Numbered from the stretch's first letter, positions 8,432 through 17,670 are shown. The stretch: DNA of 64,000 bases from Micromonospora alfalfae (GCF_022230925.1 NZ_JAKKFH010000055.1:81954-145953); one strand, 5' to 3'. The notes: generated from the letters alone by a model not told the origin. Program-made: numbers and translations.

Positions 8432-9442
8432 ATGCGGAACTGTCGGGTGGGGCTGGTCGGGGCCGGCGGCGTGGCACAGCGTCACGCGCGGGTGCTGGCC
8501 GGGTTCGACGACGTCGAGCTGGTCGGCGTCACCGACGTGGCGCCGGAGGCGGCGTCCGCGCTGGCCGCACAGCACGGCGGGAGGGCCTGCGCCGACGTCG
8601 CCGAGCTGCTGGCCACCGATCTGGACGCCGTGTACGTCTGCGTGCCACCGTTCGCGCACGGCCCCGCCGAGGAAGCGGTGATCGAAGCCGGGGTGCCGAT
8701 GTTCGTGGAGAAGCCCGTCGCTGTCGACCTGAGCACCGCCGAGCGGATCGCCGACCTGGTCGCGCGGCGTGGGCTGCGTACCGCCGTCGGCCACCACTGG
8801 CGTTACCTGAGCGTGCTCGACCAGGCCCGCGACCTGCTCGCCGACCGTCCGGTGCGGATGGTCAGCGGCGCCTGGCTGGACAAGGTGCCGCCGGTGGCGT
8901 GGTGGTCGCGGCGGGACCGCTCCGGCGGGCCGGTGGTCGAACAGGCCGCCCACGTGCTCGACCTGATCCGTGTGCTGGCCGGCGAGGTCACCGAGGTCAC
9001 CGCGTACGGCAACGGCACCCCACCGCCGGTCGACGGCGCCGACATCGACTCGGTGACCACCGCCGCGCTGCGCTTCGCCGACGGCGCGGTCGGCACGCTC
9101 AGCGCCGCCTGCGTCCTCGGCTGGAAGCACCGCGCCGGCCTGGAGATCCTCGCCGACGGGCTGGCCCTCGCGATCACCGAGGAAGGGCTGTCGGTGCGCG
9201 ACGCCAACGGCGAACGACACGTCCCCGCCGACCCGGAAGCCGCCCGGGTGGCGGTGGACCGCGCCTTCGTCGACGCCGTCCGCGGCATCGGCGACGACGT
9301 GCGCGTCCCGTACGCCGAGGCCCTCGCGACGCAGCGCCTGGCGCTCGCGGTGGCCGACTCGGCCCGTACCGGCGCCACAGTGCGGCTCGGCGCAGCGACC
9401 GCGCCGGCGGTGCTCGCCAGCGGGGTGACAGTCGATGCGTGA
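8432..9442 (+). CDS. Gfo/Idh/MocA family NAD(P)-dependent oxidoreductase
   Basis: This 336-residue protein has an N-terminal Rossmann fold (VGLVGAGGVAQRHARVL) and the EKPVAVD motif whose lysine acts in catalysis. HHWRYL lies near residue 120, and a C-terminal alpha/beta domain carries GGPVVEQAAHVLDLIRVL. Members oxidise or reduce sugar hydroxyls or imines; the substrate is not predictable here. ATG 8432 is preferred over the GTG at 8423 because GAAGGGG is correctly spaced for the ATG. The last 8 bases overlap the next dehydrogenase gene, indicating an operon. Pairing with an MDR dehydrogenase is typical of sugar or cyclitol pathways. Confidence 0.92.
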   Translation: MRNCRVGLVGAGGVAQRHARVLAGFDDVELVGVTDVAPEAASALAAQHGGRACADVAELLATDLDAVYVCVPPFAHGPAEEAVIEAGVPMFVEKPVAVDLSTAERIADLVARRGLRTAVGHHWRYLSVLDQARDLLADRPVRMVSGAWLDKVPPVAWWSRRDRSGGPVVEQAAHVLDLIRVLAGEVTEVTAYGNGTPPPVDGADIDSVTTAALRFADGAVGTLSAACVLGWKHRAGLEILADGLALAITEEGLSVRDANGERHVPADPEAARVAVDRAFVDAVRGIGDDVRVPYAEALATQRLALAVADSARTGATVRLGAATAPAVLASGVTVDA

Positions 9443-10523
9443 CAAGGTCGTGGTGGTCACCGGCCCCGGCCGGGTCGACCTCGTCGAGCAGGACGCCGCC
9501 CCGCTGCGCCCCGGCACGTTCCGGGTCGAGACGCTGTTCAGCGGTGTCTCCGCCGGCACCGAGCTGAGCTACGTCAAGGGCACGAACCCCTACCTGAACG
9601 TCACCTGGAACGCCGACCTGGGCCTGTTCCAGCCGGGCGCGGCCAGCACGCCCTACCCGGTGAACCGCCTCGGCTACATGCAGGTCGGCCGGGTGGTGGA
9701 GAGCGAGACCCCGGCGGTCGCGGTGGGCGCTGTCGGCGCGATGACGTACGGGCACCGCACCGGCTGGCTGGCCGACCCGGTCGCCGAGCGGTTCGTGGCG
9801 CTGCCCGACGACCTGGACCCGCTGCTCGGCGTCTACGTCGCGCACATGGGCCCGATCTGCGCCAACGGTCTGCTGCACGCCGCCGCCGACCTGCACGGCA
9901 CCGATGTCCGCGCGCTCGGCGACGGGGTACGCGGCCGACGGGTCGCCGTCGTCGGCGCCGGCGTCGTGGCGCTGCTGACCGCGTTGTTCGCCAGGCGCAA
10001 CGGCGCAGCGTCGGTGGTGGTGCTCGACCCCACCCCGCAACGCCGCCAGGTGGCCGAGGCGCTCGGTCTGGAAACCCTCGACCCCGACGCGGACGACCCG
10101 GCGGTTGTGCTCAAGACCCGTTGGGCGCACACCGCCGGCGACCGGGGCGCCGACGTGGTGTTCCAGTGCCGGGGGCAGGCGTGGGCGCTGCACCTCGCCC
10201 TGCGTCTGCTGCGGCCCCAGGGCACCGTCATCGACCTCGCCTTCTATCAGGGCGGCGCGGACGCGGTCCGCCTCGGTGAGGAGTTCCACCACAACGGGTT
10301 GTCGCTGCGGTGTGCCCAGATCGGCCGGGTGCCGCGCGGGCTCGCGCCCACCTGGGACCGCGAGCGGCTCTCCGCCGAGACCGTCGACCTGCTCAGGACG
10401 TACGGCGACGCGATCCGCAAGCACCTCGTCTCGGCGGTGGTGCCGTTCGACGAGGCACCAGCCCTCCTCACCGACCTGGCCGACCGTCGCCGCCAGGAGC
10501 TTCAGGTGGTGCTCGCCGCCTGA
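9435..10523 (+). CDS. MDR-family (zinc-type alcohol dehydrogenase-like) oxidoreductase
   Basis: This 362-residue medium-chain dehydrogenase-like protein has a GroES-like N-terminal domain (FSGVSAGTELSYV) and a nucleotide-binding core (RVAVVGAGVVALLTALFARR). A substrate-domain stretch, RPQGTVIDLAFYQGG, follows. The classical cysteine zinc ligands of alcohol dehydrogenases are not evident. It therefore looks like the zinc-poor branch that includes BchC and 2-desacetyl-type dehydrogenases. It overlaps the preceding Gfo/Idh/MocA gene by 8 bases and is presumably translated with it. Together they may form a two-step redox pair on a sugar-like substrate; this is inference. Confidence 0.85.
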   Translation: MRDKVVVVTGPGRVDLVEQDAAPLRPGTFRVETLFSGVSAGTELSYVKGTNPYLNVTWNADLGLFQPGAASTPYPVNRLGYMQVGRVVESETPAVAVGAVGAMTYGHRTGWLADPVAERFVALPDDLDPLLGVYVAHMGPICANGLLHAAADLHGTDVRALGDGVRGRRVAVVGAGVVALLTALFARRNGAASVVVLDPTPQRRQVAEALGLETLDPDADDPAVVLKTRWAHTAGDRGADVVFQCRGQAWALHLALRLLRPQGTVIDLAFYQGGADAVRLGEEFHHNGLSLRCAQIGRVPRGLAPTWDRERLSAETVDLLRTYGDAIRKHLVSAVVPFDEAPALLTDLADRRRQELQVVLAA

Positions 10524-10564
10524 CCCGCCGTCGCCGCGTGCCCGGGGCGGCTACCGTTCGCGAC

Positions 10565-12367
10565 ATGAGCACCGTGCAGGACCGGCCGGTTCCCGGCGAC
10601 ACCTCGAACGACCCGCCGGCCGGCGGCAGCCCCGCGGGCCGGTCGGTCGGCCTGGCCGCGTTGCTGCCCTACCTGCGGGAACACCGCGGCACCCTGGTGG
10701 TGGTGGGCGCGCTGTCGCTGGTCGGCTCGGCGGCGTCGTTGGCGCAGCCGCTGCTCACCCGGTCGGTGCTCGAGCGGATCGGCGCCGAGCAGGGCGTGGC
10801 CCGGCTGGTGGCGGTGCTGGTGGCCCTCGTGGTGCTCGGCGCGGCGATCGGCGGGTTGCGTGACTACCTGCTGCAACGCACCGCCGAGGGAGTGGTGCTG
10901 GGCACCCGGCGCCGTCTGGCGGGTCACCTGCTGCGGCTGCCCATCGCCGAGTACGACAGCCGACGCACCGGTGACCTGCTCTCCCGGGTTGGCTCGGACA
11001 CCACGCTGCTGCGGGCGGTCGTCACCTCCGGGCTGTTCGAGACGGTCACCGGGGCGGTGACGGTGGTCGGCGCCGGCACGGCGATGGTGCTGCTCGACCC
11101 GCTGCTGTTCGGCGTCACACTGCTCGGGGTGGCGCTGGGGTTGGCCTTCGCCGCCACCTTCGCCCGCCGGGTCCGGGCGCTGGCCCGGGTGGCCCAGGAG
11201 CGGATCGGCGAGATGACCTCGGCGGTGGAGCGGGCCATCTCGGCGGCCCGGACCATCCGGGCCAGCCGCGCCGAGACCCGGGAGACGGAGACCGTCACCG
11301 GCAGCGCGCGGGAGGCGTACGCGGCGGGGCTGCGGGTCGCCCGGGTGCAGGCGTTGGTCGGTCCGATCGGCTCGGTCACCGTGCAGGGGGCGTTCCTGCT
11401 GGTGCTCGGCATCGGTGGGGCGCGGGTCGCCGCCGGGGCGATCTCCGTCGGCGACCTGGTCGCGTTCGTCATGTACCTGTTCCTGCTGGCGCTGCCGCTG
11501 GGTCAGGTGCTGCGCGCCTACACCCAGTTGCAGTCCGGCCTCGGCGCGCTGCAGCGGATCGAGGAGATCCTCGCGGTGCCCGCCGAGGGCGCGGACGACC
11601 GGCCGACGCCCGCCGTCGCGACCCCGCGCCGTCCGACCCCGATGATCGAGTTCGACCGGGTGGGCTTCGGCTACCCGGGCGGCGAGCCGGTGCTGCACGA
11701 GGTCAGCTTCGCGGTCCCCGCCGGCACCCGGACCGCCCTCGTCGGCCCGTCCGGCGCCGGCAAGTCCACACTGCTGGCCCTGGTCGAGCGGTTCTACGAG
11801 GTGAGCGCCGGCGCGGTCCGCCTCGACGGCACCGACGTACGGGACCTGCCCCGTGACGCGCTGCGGGCCCGGCTCGGCTACGTCGAGCAGGAGGCTCCCG
11901 TGCTGGCCGGCACGCTGCGGGAGAACCTGCTGATCACCACCCCGGACGCCACCGACGACCGGTTGCGCGACGTCCTCGACGAGGTCAACCTGGGCCACCT
12001 GGCGCAGCGCACCCCGCTGGGCCTCGACGTGCAGGTGGGCGAGGGTGGCGTGCTGCTCTCCGGAGGTGAGCGGCAGCGCCTGGCCATCGCCCGCGCGCTG
12101 CTCGCCGGCCCGCCGGTGCTGCTGCTCGACGAGCCGACCAGCAACCTCGACTCCCGCAACGAGGTCGCGCTGCGCCGCGCCATCGACGCCGTGGCCGTCC
12201 GCCGGACCCTGTTGATCGTGGCGCACCGGCTCGCCACAGTTGTCGACGCCGACCAGATCGTCGTCCTCGACGGCGGCCGGGTGGTGGCCGTGGGCACCCA
12301 CGCCGAACTGACCGCCACCGACCCGCTGTACCGGGAACTCGCCAGCCACCAGCTGCTGGTCGGCTGA
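10565..12367 (+). CDS. ABC transporter, fused permease and ATPase (exporter half-transporter)
   Basis: The 600-residue protein carries a six-helix type-1 exporter domain (about 35-320) and a nucleotide-binding domain. Walker A is GPSGAGKS (394-401), the signature is LSGGE (498-502), Walker B is VLLLDEP (518-524) and the switch histidine lies in IVAHRL. One such chain dimerises to export a substrate across the membrane; the substrate is unknown. ATG 10565 is 41 bases after the dehydrogenase gene; the frame is open further upstream, but that region overlaps the preceding gene. The N-terminal 30 residues are polar and Pro/Gly-rich. No partner half-transporter is adjacent, so a homodimer is likely. 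Confidence 0.93.
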   Translation: MSTVQDRPVPGDTSNDPPAGGSPAGRSVGLAALLPYLREHRGTLVVVGALSLVGSAASLAQPLLTRSVLERIGAEQGVARLVAVLVALVVLGAAIGGLRDYLLQRTAEGVVLGTRRRLAGHLLRLPIAEYDSRRTGDLLSRVGSDTTLLRAVVTSGLFETVTGAVTVVGAGTAMVLLDPLLFGVTLLGVALGLAFAATFARRVRALARVAQERIGEMTSAVERAISAARTIRASRAETRETETVTGSAREAYAAGLRVARVQALVGPIGSVTVQGAFLLVLGIGGARVAAGAISVGDLVAFVMYLFLLALPLGQVLRAYTQLQSGLGALQRIEEILAVPAEGADDRPTPAVATPRRPTPMIEFDRVGFGYPGGEPVLHEVSFAVPAGTRTALVGPSGAGKSTLLALVERFYEVSAGAVRLDGTDVRDLPRDALRARLGYVEQEAPVLAGTLRENLLITTPDATDDRLRDVLDEVNLGHLAQRTPLGLDVQVGEGGVLLSGGERQRLAIARALLAGPPVLLLDEPTSNLDSRNEVALRRAIDAVAVRRTLLIVAHRLATVVDADQIVVLDGGRVVAVGTHAELTATDPLYRELASHQLLVG

Positions 12368-12442
12368 CTGCGCCCCAGGAAGGCAGACTTGCCGGGCGGC
12401 CGGGCCGCGCGCGCCGCCCGGAATCGCGTACCGTTGCCGCTC

Positions 12443-14734
12443 ATGGGTGTGTCGCAACGGTTCAAGAGCAAGTTCCGGCGGTTCCTCCAGCGCCCCGGCT
12501 CGACCGTGGATCTTGCTCCGCTGGAGAAACTGCTCCCGGCGATCGAGGCGCGCGAGGCTGAGCTCACCGCGCTCGACGACGCCGAGCTGACCGCGGCCGC
12601 GGGTGCCGCCGCCGGTTACGAGGAGATCTGCGCCGTCGGCCGTGAGGCCGCCCGCCGCGGCCTCGACCAGCGGCCGTACGACGTGCAGCTGCTCGGCGCG
12701 ATGTCGCTGCTCTCCGGCAAGGTCGCCGAGATGGCCACCGGTGAGGGCAAGACACTGACCGCCACGGTCGCCGCGTACGGGCACGTCCGGCTCGGCAACG
12801 GCCCGGTGCACGTGCTCACCATCAACGACTATCTGGCCCGGCGCGACGCCCAGTGGATGGAGCCGGTCTACACCCTGCTCGGCCTCACCGTCGGCTGGGT
12901 CAACGAGGCCTCCACCCCGCAGGAGCGGCGCGACGCGTACGCCTGCGACGTCACCTACGTCTCGGTCAGCGAGGCGGGCTTCGACTACCTGCGCGACCAG
13001 CTCGTCACCGACGTGGAAGACCGGGTTCAGCCCGCGCTGACCACCGCCATCGTCGACGAGGCCGACTCGATCATGATCGACGAGGCCCGGGTGCCGATGG
13101 TCCTGGCCGGCGCGGTGCCGGGCGAGCAGGACCCGGTGCACGCCGCCGCCGCGCTGGTGCGTGGCCTGCGCAAGGGCAAGCACTACACGGTCGCCGAGGA
13201 CGGGCGCAGCGTGGCGTTCACCTCCGCCGGCCTGGCCGCCATCGAGGCCAAGCTCGGCATCGACCTGTACGACGAGGAACACGTCGCGCAGCTCTCCGCT
13301 GTCAACGTGGCGCTGCACGCGCACGCCCTGCTGCACCGTGACGTGGATTACATCGTCCGGGACGGCTCCGTCGAGCTGGTCGACGAGATGCGCGGCCGGG
13401 TGGCCCAGCGCCGCCGCTGGCCGGACGGTCTCCAGGCCGCGGTCGAGGCCAAGGAGGGGCTGGACGCCACCGCCGAGGGTGAGGTGCTCGGCACCATCGC
13501 CATGCAGGCGTACATCGCGCTCTACCCCAAGGTCTGCGGGATGACCGCCACCGCGGTGCTGGTCGGCGACCAACTGCGGGAGTTCTTCGACCTTGAGGTC
13601 GCGGTGATCCCGCCGAACACCCCGTGCATCCGCGAGGACGAGCCGGACCGCATCTACGCCACCCGGGCGGAGAAGGACGAGGCGCTGATCGACGAGATCC
13701 AGCGCTGGCACGCCAAGGGGCGTCCGATGCTGGTCGGCACCCTGGACGTCAAGGAGTCCGAGGGCCTGGCCGCCGGGCTGAACGCCGCCGGGGTGCCCTG
13801 CGTCGTACTGAACGCCAAGAACGACGACGAAGAGGCCGCGATCATCGCCGAGGCCGGCGCGTACGGCGCGGTGACCGTCTCCACCCAGATGGCCGGCCGA
13901 GGCGTCGACATCCGCCTCGGCGGCAGCGACCAGACCGATCAGGAGCGGGTCGCCGAGCTGGGCGGGCTCTACGTGATCGGCAGCGGCCGGCACGACAGCC
14001 GCCGGGTGGACGACCAGCTGCGCGGTCGGGCCGGCCGGCAGGGCGACCCGGGTGGCTCGGTCTTCTTCGTCAGCCTGGAGGACGACCTCGTCGTCCGGCA
14101 CGCCGCCGACTCGGTGCCGGCCTCGCCGCGGATGAACGCCGACGGTCTGGTGACCGACGAGCAGGTCGACTACGCGGTGGAGCATGCCCAGCGGGTCGCC
14201 GAGGGCGTCAACCACGAGATCCACCGCAACACCTGGCGCTACAGCGTGGTGATCGAGCAGCAGCGCAAGGCCCTGGCCGCGCGCCGGGAGCGGCTGCTGA
14301 CCAGCGACGTGGCCGCGGTCATGCTGCTGGAGAAGGAGCCCGAGAAGGCCGGCGAGATGGACGAGGACCTCCTCGCCCGTGCCGCCCGGTCGATCGCGCT
14401 GTACCACCTGGACCGGCTCTGGGCCGAGCACCTTGCCGAGCTGTCGGAGGTCCGCGAGGGCGTGCACCTGCGCGCGCTGGGCCGGCTCGACCCGCTGGAC
14501 GAGTTCCACCGGGCCGCGGTGCCGGCGTTCAACGACCTGATCCCCGAGATCGAGGCCCGCACCATCGCCACCTTCACCGAGACCGAATTCGATGAGGACT
14601 GGCAGCCCGACGACGGCACCCTTGTCCGGCCCACCGCCACCTGGACGTACCTGGTGCACGACAACCCGTTCGGGTCCGAGCTCGACCGCCTGATCGCGTC
14701 GATCGGGCGGCGACTCAGCGGCGCCTCGCGCTGA
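12443..14734 (+). CDS. secA2: Accessory preprotein translocase ATPase SecA2
   Basis: SecA2 drives export of a subset of proteins, often lacking classical signals, through the SecYEG channel. The 763-residue protein has Walker A ATGEGKT (98-104) and the DEAD-type Walker B VDEAD (204-208). The preprotein cross-linking domain follows, then helicase motifs STQMAGRGVDIRLGG and DDQLRGRAGRQGDPG, and a scaffold helix. At 763 residues it is shorter than housekeeping SecA (about 900 or more), and it lacks the C-terminal cysteine zinc motif, as expected for SecA2. ATG 12443 starts the protein after a long non-conserved open stretch. It lies 75 bases after the ABC exporter gene, in the same direction. 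Confidence 0.93.
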   Translation: MGVSQRFKSKFRRFLQRPGSTVDLAPLEKLLPAIEAREAELTALDDAELTAAAGAAAGYEEICAVGREAARRGLDQRPYDVQLLGAMSLLSGKVAEMATGEGKTLTATVAAYGHVRLGNGPVHVLTINDYLARRDAQWMEPVYTLLGLTVGWVNEASTPQERRDAYACDVTYVSVSEAGFDYLRDQLVTDVEDRVQPALTTAIVDEADSIMIDEARVPMVLAGAVPGEQDPVHAAAALVRGLRKGKHYTVAEDGRSVAFTSAGLAAIEAKLGIDLYDEEHVAQLSAVNVALHAHALLHRDVDYIVRDGSVELVDEMRGRVAQRRRWPDGLQAAVEAKEGLDATAEGEVLGTIAMQAYIALYPKVCGMTATAVLVGDQLREFFDLEVAVIPPNTPCIREDEPDRIYATRAEKDEALIDEIQRWHAKGRPMLVGTLDVKESEGLAAGLNAAGVPCVVLNAKNDDEEAAIIAEAGAYGAVTVSTQMAGRGVDIRLGGSDQTDQERVAELGGLYVIGSGRHDSRRVDDQLRGRAGRQGDPGGSVFFVSLEDDLVVRHAADSVPASPRMNADGLVTDEQVDYAVEHAQRVAEGVNHEIHRNTWRYSVVIEQQRKALAARRERLLTSDVAAVMLLEKEPEKAGEMDEDLLARAARSIALYHLDRLWAEHLAELSEVREGVHLRALGRLDPLDEFHRAAVPAFNDLIPEIEARTIATFTETEFDEDWQPDDGTLVRPTATWTYLVHDNPFGSELDRLIASIGRRLSGASR

Positions 14735-14750
14735 CGTACCGACAGTCGGG

Positions 14751-14782
14751 GCCCCGATCGCGCCTCCGCGCGCGACCGGGGC
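14751..14782 (+). terminator. Stem-loop after secA2
   Basis: Arms GCCCCGATCGCG and CGCGACCGGGGC form a 12-base-pair stem with a single A-C mismatch and a loop of about 8 bases. A short T run (GATTTA) follows a few bases later. It sits 17 bases after the secA2 stop. Confidence 0.7.
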
Positions 14783-14856
14783 TCCGATTTACGCCGTTTC
14801 GACCCAGGTTTCTCAGGGTAGTAGGGCTGGTCGGTCGAGTCGGGAGAGAGCAGACG

Positions 14857-14919
14857 ATGACACAGGTGACGATGCTTGCCGGGCAGGCACGAGACGGCAC
14901 GGAGGCTGCGAACCGGTGA
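14857..14919 (+). CDS. Possible 20-residue leader peptide overlapping the GAF-ANTAR gene
   Basis: A short frame starting at ATG 14857 is preceded by GGGAGAGAG at ideal distance. It ends with TGA at 14917-14919, which overlaps the GTG start of the GAF-ANTAR gene (GTGA). The encoded peptide begins MTQVTMLAGQ. The arrangement suggests translational coupling or an upstream control ORF. With 21 codons, conservation cannot be judged from this sequence alone. Confidence 0.4.
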   Translation: MTQVTMLAGQARDGTEAANR

Positions 14920-15656
14920 ACCTCGACACGCGGGAACCGGTGACGCACACCCTCGGCGTCCTGGAAGCAGCCGCACTCTTACGGGAGCTGACCGCCGGGC
15001 TGATCGCCCTGACCGACTTTGATGAGGCGCTGCTGGCCCTGGTCCGGGTCACCCGGGACGCCGTCGCCGGAGTGCGCTGGTGCGGGTTCACCGCCCTACG
15101 GGCCGGCGAGCCGGCCGGGGTGGCCGCCTCCGACGAGGGGCTGGCCGGGCTGGACGACCTGCGACACGGGCCGGACACACCGGCGATGAGCGCGATCCAC
15201 CGGCGCGAGATGATCCTCGCCGCCGACCTGACCGGTGAGCCCCGCTGGCCGGCCTGGACGGCGCACGCCCGCGACCTCGGCGTACGCGGGGTGATCTCCG
15301 CACCGGTCGACATCGACGACCAGGTCATCGGGGCGATCAACCTGTACGCCGCCGCGCCGGACCTCTTGACCCCGCAACACCAGTTGACCGCCATGCTGCT
15401 CGCCGAACACGCAGGTCTGCTGCTCGCCGCCGTCCGCGACCGCAACCGACAACTCACCCTCGCCGGTGAACGGGACACCTCACTCCTGAACGACGGGGTG
15501 GTCGGCCAGGCCGTCGGCGTGATCATGACGCAGCGCGGGTGCCCGCCGGCCGAGGCCCTCGACGTGCTGCGCACCGCCGCCACGTCGCTGGACATCCCGC
15601 TGCGCGAGGTGGCCGAGCGCCTGGTCCGGACGGTCTCCCGCCAACGCGACAACTGA
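14916..15656 (+). CDS. GAF and ANTAR domain-containing protein (RNA-binding antiterminator type)
   Basis: This 246-residue cytoplasmic regulator has a GAF sensor domain (about 20-175) with the GAF-like core GVRGVISAPVDIDDQVIGAINLY. The C-terminal ANTAR domain (about 190-243) shows VGQAVGVIMTQRGCPPAEAL followed by the AERLV helix. ANTAR domains bind paired RNA hairpins and prevent transcription termination. The GAF domain would sense a small ligand or redox state. GTG 14916 has GGAGG 10 bases upstream. It may be translated from coupling with the 20-residue upstream frame. A long palindromic repeat follows the gene. Targets are not evident in this window. Confidence 0.9.
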   Translation: MNLDTREPVTHTLGVLEAAALLRELTAGLIALTDFDEALLALVRVTRDAVAGVRWCGFTALRAGEPAGVAASDEGLAGLDDLRHGPDTPAMSAIHRREMILAADLTGEPRWPAWTAHARDLGVRGVISAPVDIDDQVIGAINLYAAAPDLLTPQHQLTAMLLAEHAGLLLAAVRDRNRQLTLAGERDTSLLNDGVVGQAVGVIMTQRGCPPAEALDVLRTAATSLDIPLREVAERLVRTVSRQRDN

Positions 15657-15700
15657 CCCGGTCCGCTGGGCCGCGTGGGTCGCTGGGCCGCGCGGGCCGC

Positions 15701-15779
15701 GTGATCCACTCGGGTTTCTGGAAATCGGGGTGTCATGGGCCGACGGATGCCCCGACTTCCTGAAAGCCGAGTGGATCAC
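15701..15779. repeat. Dispersed long palindrome, family A copy 1
   Basis: This is a 79-base inverted repeat with 30-base arms, 27 of 30 positions pairing. The left arm begins GTGATCCACTCGG and the right arm ends CCGAGTGGATCAC. Inner arms contain TCGGGGTGTC and GATGCCCCGA. Related copies occur at 27714-27791 and 62406-62483. It lies after the GAF-ANTAR gene and before the DUF2231 gene. Confidence 0.9.
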
Positions 15780-15924
15780 CGCCAGTCTGGCCGTCCGGCC
15801 TCGGCGAGCGCGGCCACGGTGCCCGTTCTCCCTGCCGGCGGCGAGTCGGGCGGCATCGTTTCGCCTCGACCGACCCCGGGTAGCACTCTGGTCAGGTGAG
15901 CTGCGCCGACCTGGGGGAGGACCG

Positions 15925-16410
15925 ATGCAGAGCCGGCTGCGGGTGCAGGGGCACCCGATCCAACCGATGCTGGTGACGTTCCCGCTCGGGCTGTTCGTCA
16001 GCGCCACCGTCTTCGACCTCACCGACGTGATCGGGGGGCCCGCGTTCCTCGGCGAGGTCGGCTACTGGACCGGCGTCGCCGCCCTCGTCGCCGCCGCGCT
16101 GACCGCAGTGGCCGGCATGGTCGACCTGTGGGACGTGCCGGGCGACCGGACCCGCCGCACCGCCGTCGCCTTCAACCTGGTGAACGCGGTGATGGCCGCC
16201 ATGTTCCTGCTCACCTGCCTGGTCCGGTCACACTCCCCGCAGCGCGGCGCGTCGGTCGCGATCCTGGTCACCGAACTGGTCGCGCTGGCCGTCGGCGGGG
16301 TCGGCGTGCACCTGGGCGCCCGGCTGATGCGTCAGTTCGACAGCGGCCGCGCCGAGGCCGGCGGCCTGGACGCGCTCGCCGGCTCCACCGGCGAGATCGC
16401 CCGCCCCTGA
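15925..16410 (+). CDS. DUF2231 family membrane protein
   Basis: The 161-residue protein begins MQSRLRVQGHPIQPMLVTFPLGL, the typical opening of DUF2231 proteins with the conserved GHPIxPML motif. Four membrane segments follow (about 12-35, 45-68, 85-105 and 112-135). The tail is short and polar. ATG 15925 has GGGGAGG upstream; the open frame extends back through the palindromic repeat and is not coding there. Function is unknown; the family is widespread in actinobacteria and sometimes linked to heme or redox genes. Confidence 0.85.
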   Translation: MQSRLRVQGHPIQPMLVTFPLGLFVSATVFDLTDVIGGPAFLGEVGYWTGVAALVAAALTAVAGMVDLWDVPGDRTRRTAVAFNLVNAVMAAMFLLTCLVRSHSPQRGASVAILVTELVALAVGGVGVHLGARLMRQFDSGRAEAGGLDALAGSTGEIARP

Positions 16411-16641
16411 CCCGACCTGCCGGCGGTCTCGTCGCTGACCCCACCCACCGAGCGGGCCCGCTCACCGGACCCGCTGGACTCGCCATTGACGCCACCCGTG
16501 AGACCGTCCGCCATGCGCCGGCCCGCCGGGCGCGCCGGGCGCGCCGGACGAGCCTGATCCGCCGGGCGCGGCGTCTGGCCGGTAAGTGGGCCTGGTGCGC
16601 GGGGCCGGTATCCGTGCGACTGGTCGGTCTACCATCCCCGG

Positions 16642-16836
16642 ATGACCTCCTCTCCGGACACGCTTCCGAAGATCGGCGCGCCCGCCACCCGGGCCCTGCA
16701 TGATGCCGGCTACACCGCGCTGCGCCAGCTCGCGGGCGTTCCCCGGGCGGACCTGGCCAAGCTGCACGGCCTGGGCCCCAAGGCGCTCGGGATCCTCCAG
16801 GCCGCCCTTGAGGAGCACGGGCTCAGCCTCGGGTGA
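16642..16836 (+). CDS. Small helix-hairpin-helix protein
   Basis: This 64-residue protein consists almost entirely of two helix-hairpin-helix motifs: a Gly-Ala-Pro turn at PKIGAPATRALHDAG, then LAKLHGLGPKALGILQAAL. Such modules bind DNA without sequence specificity and occur as stand-alone small proteins in actinobacteria. The start codon gives the usual length. Between it and the DUF2231 gene lie 231 bases without a convincing gene. Confidence 0.8.
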   Translation: MTSSPDTLPKIGAPATRALHDAGYTALRQLAGVPRADLAKLHGLGPKALGILQAALEEHGLSLG

Positions 16837-16911
16837 GTTCCACCGCGGGCACCCGACCGGGCGGCGGCAAATGGGTTGCCGGCCGGGTGACCGTCCGCGA
16901 GGCTGACCGCC

Positions 16912-17670
16912 ATGACCGCTGAGCGTGACGCCGAAGACTTGATCGCGGAGGCCGCCGCTGCGCCCGTCGATGGTTGGGGCTTCGGTTGGCTGGCCGGGCG
17001 GGCCACTGAGGAGCGTCCACCCTGGGGGTACGCCAGGCTGGTCGCCGAGCGGATGGCGCGGGCCGATGCGGCGCTGGACGTGGACACCGGCGGCGGGGAG
17101 GTGCTCGCCGAGGTGCCGTGTCCACCGAAGCTGCTGGCGGCGACTGAGGCGTGGCCGCCGAACGTGGAGGTCGCCCGCCGGACCCTGCGTCGGGTCGGCG
17201 CGTCGGTGGTCGCGGTCGCGTCGGACGGGCCGCTACCGTTTCGCGACGCCTCGTTCGACCTGGTGGTCAGTCGGCATCCGGTGCGTACCGACTGGGTTCA
17301 GACGGCGCGGGTGCTGCGGCCGGGTGGGACGTTCCTGTCGCAGCAGATCGGGGCCGGCACGATGCGGGAGCTGAGTGAGGCGATCCTCGGGCCGTTGCCG
17401 TCGCCGACCCAGCGGCACCCCGAGCACGCGGTCGCCGCCGCCGAGGCAGCTGGCCTGCGGGTGGTCGACCTGCGTCGGGCCACGCTGCGGGCGACCTTCG
17501 CCGACGTCGGCGCGGTGGTCTGGTTCCTACGCAAGGTGATCTGGACGGTGCCCGGGTTCACGGTCGACCGCTACCGCGCGCCACTGCGCGCCCTGCACCA
17601 CCGCATCGCCACCGAAGGCCCTTTCGTCGCCCACGCCCAACGCTTCCTCGTCGAGGCCCTCCGCCCCTGA
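16912..17670 (+). CDS. Class I SAM-dependent methyltransferase-like protein
   Basis: The 252-residue protein has a Rossmann-type methyltransferase core. Motif I is ALDVDTGGGEVLAEV, followed by the acidic-loop region after PPNVEVARRTL. The motif LPFRDASFDLVVSRH and the post-motif VLRPGGTFLSQQIG complete it. Motif I has DTGGG rather than the usual DxGxGxG with an early Gly, but still fits SAM binding. The acceptor is unknown. The ATG follows the HHP gene by 75 bases and may be co-transcribed. A family-B palindrome lies just past its stop. Confidence 0.85.
   Translation: MTAERDAEDLIAEAAAAPVDGWGFGWLAGRATEERPPWGYARLVAERMARADAALDVDTGGGEVLAEVPCPPKLLAATEAWPPNVEVARRTLRRVGASVVAVASDGPLPFRDASFDLVVSRHPVRTDWVQTARVLRPGGTFLSQQIGAGTMRELSEAILGPLPSPTQRHPEHAVAAAEAAGLRVVDLRRATLRATFADVGAVVWFLRKVIWTVPGFTVDRYRAPLRALHHRIATEGPFVAHAQRFLVEALRP

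Noticed and set aside
10502..14659. A 1385-codon open frame on the minus strand
   Set aside because: It is the antisense shadow of the ABC transporter and secA2; it has no domain and its composition (Gln/Val/His/Arg-rich) is a frame artefact of high GC.
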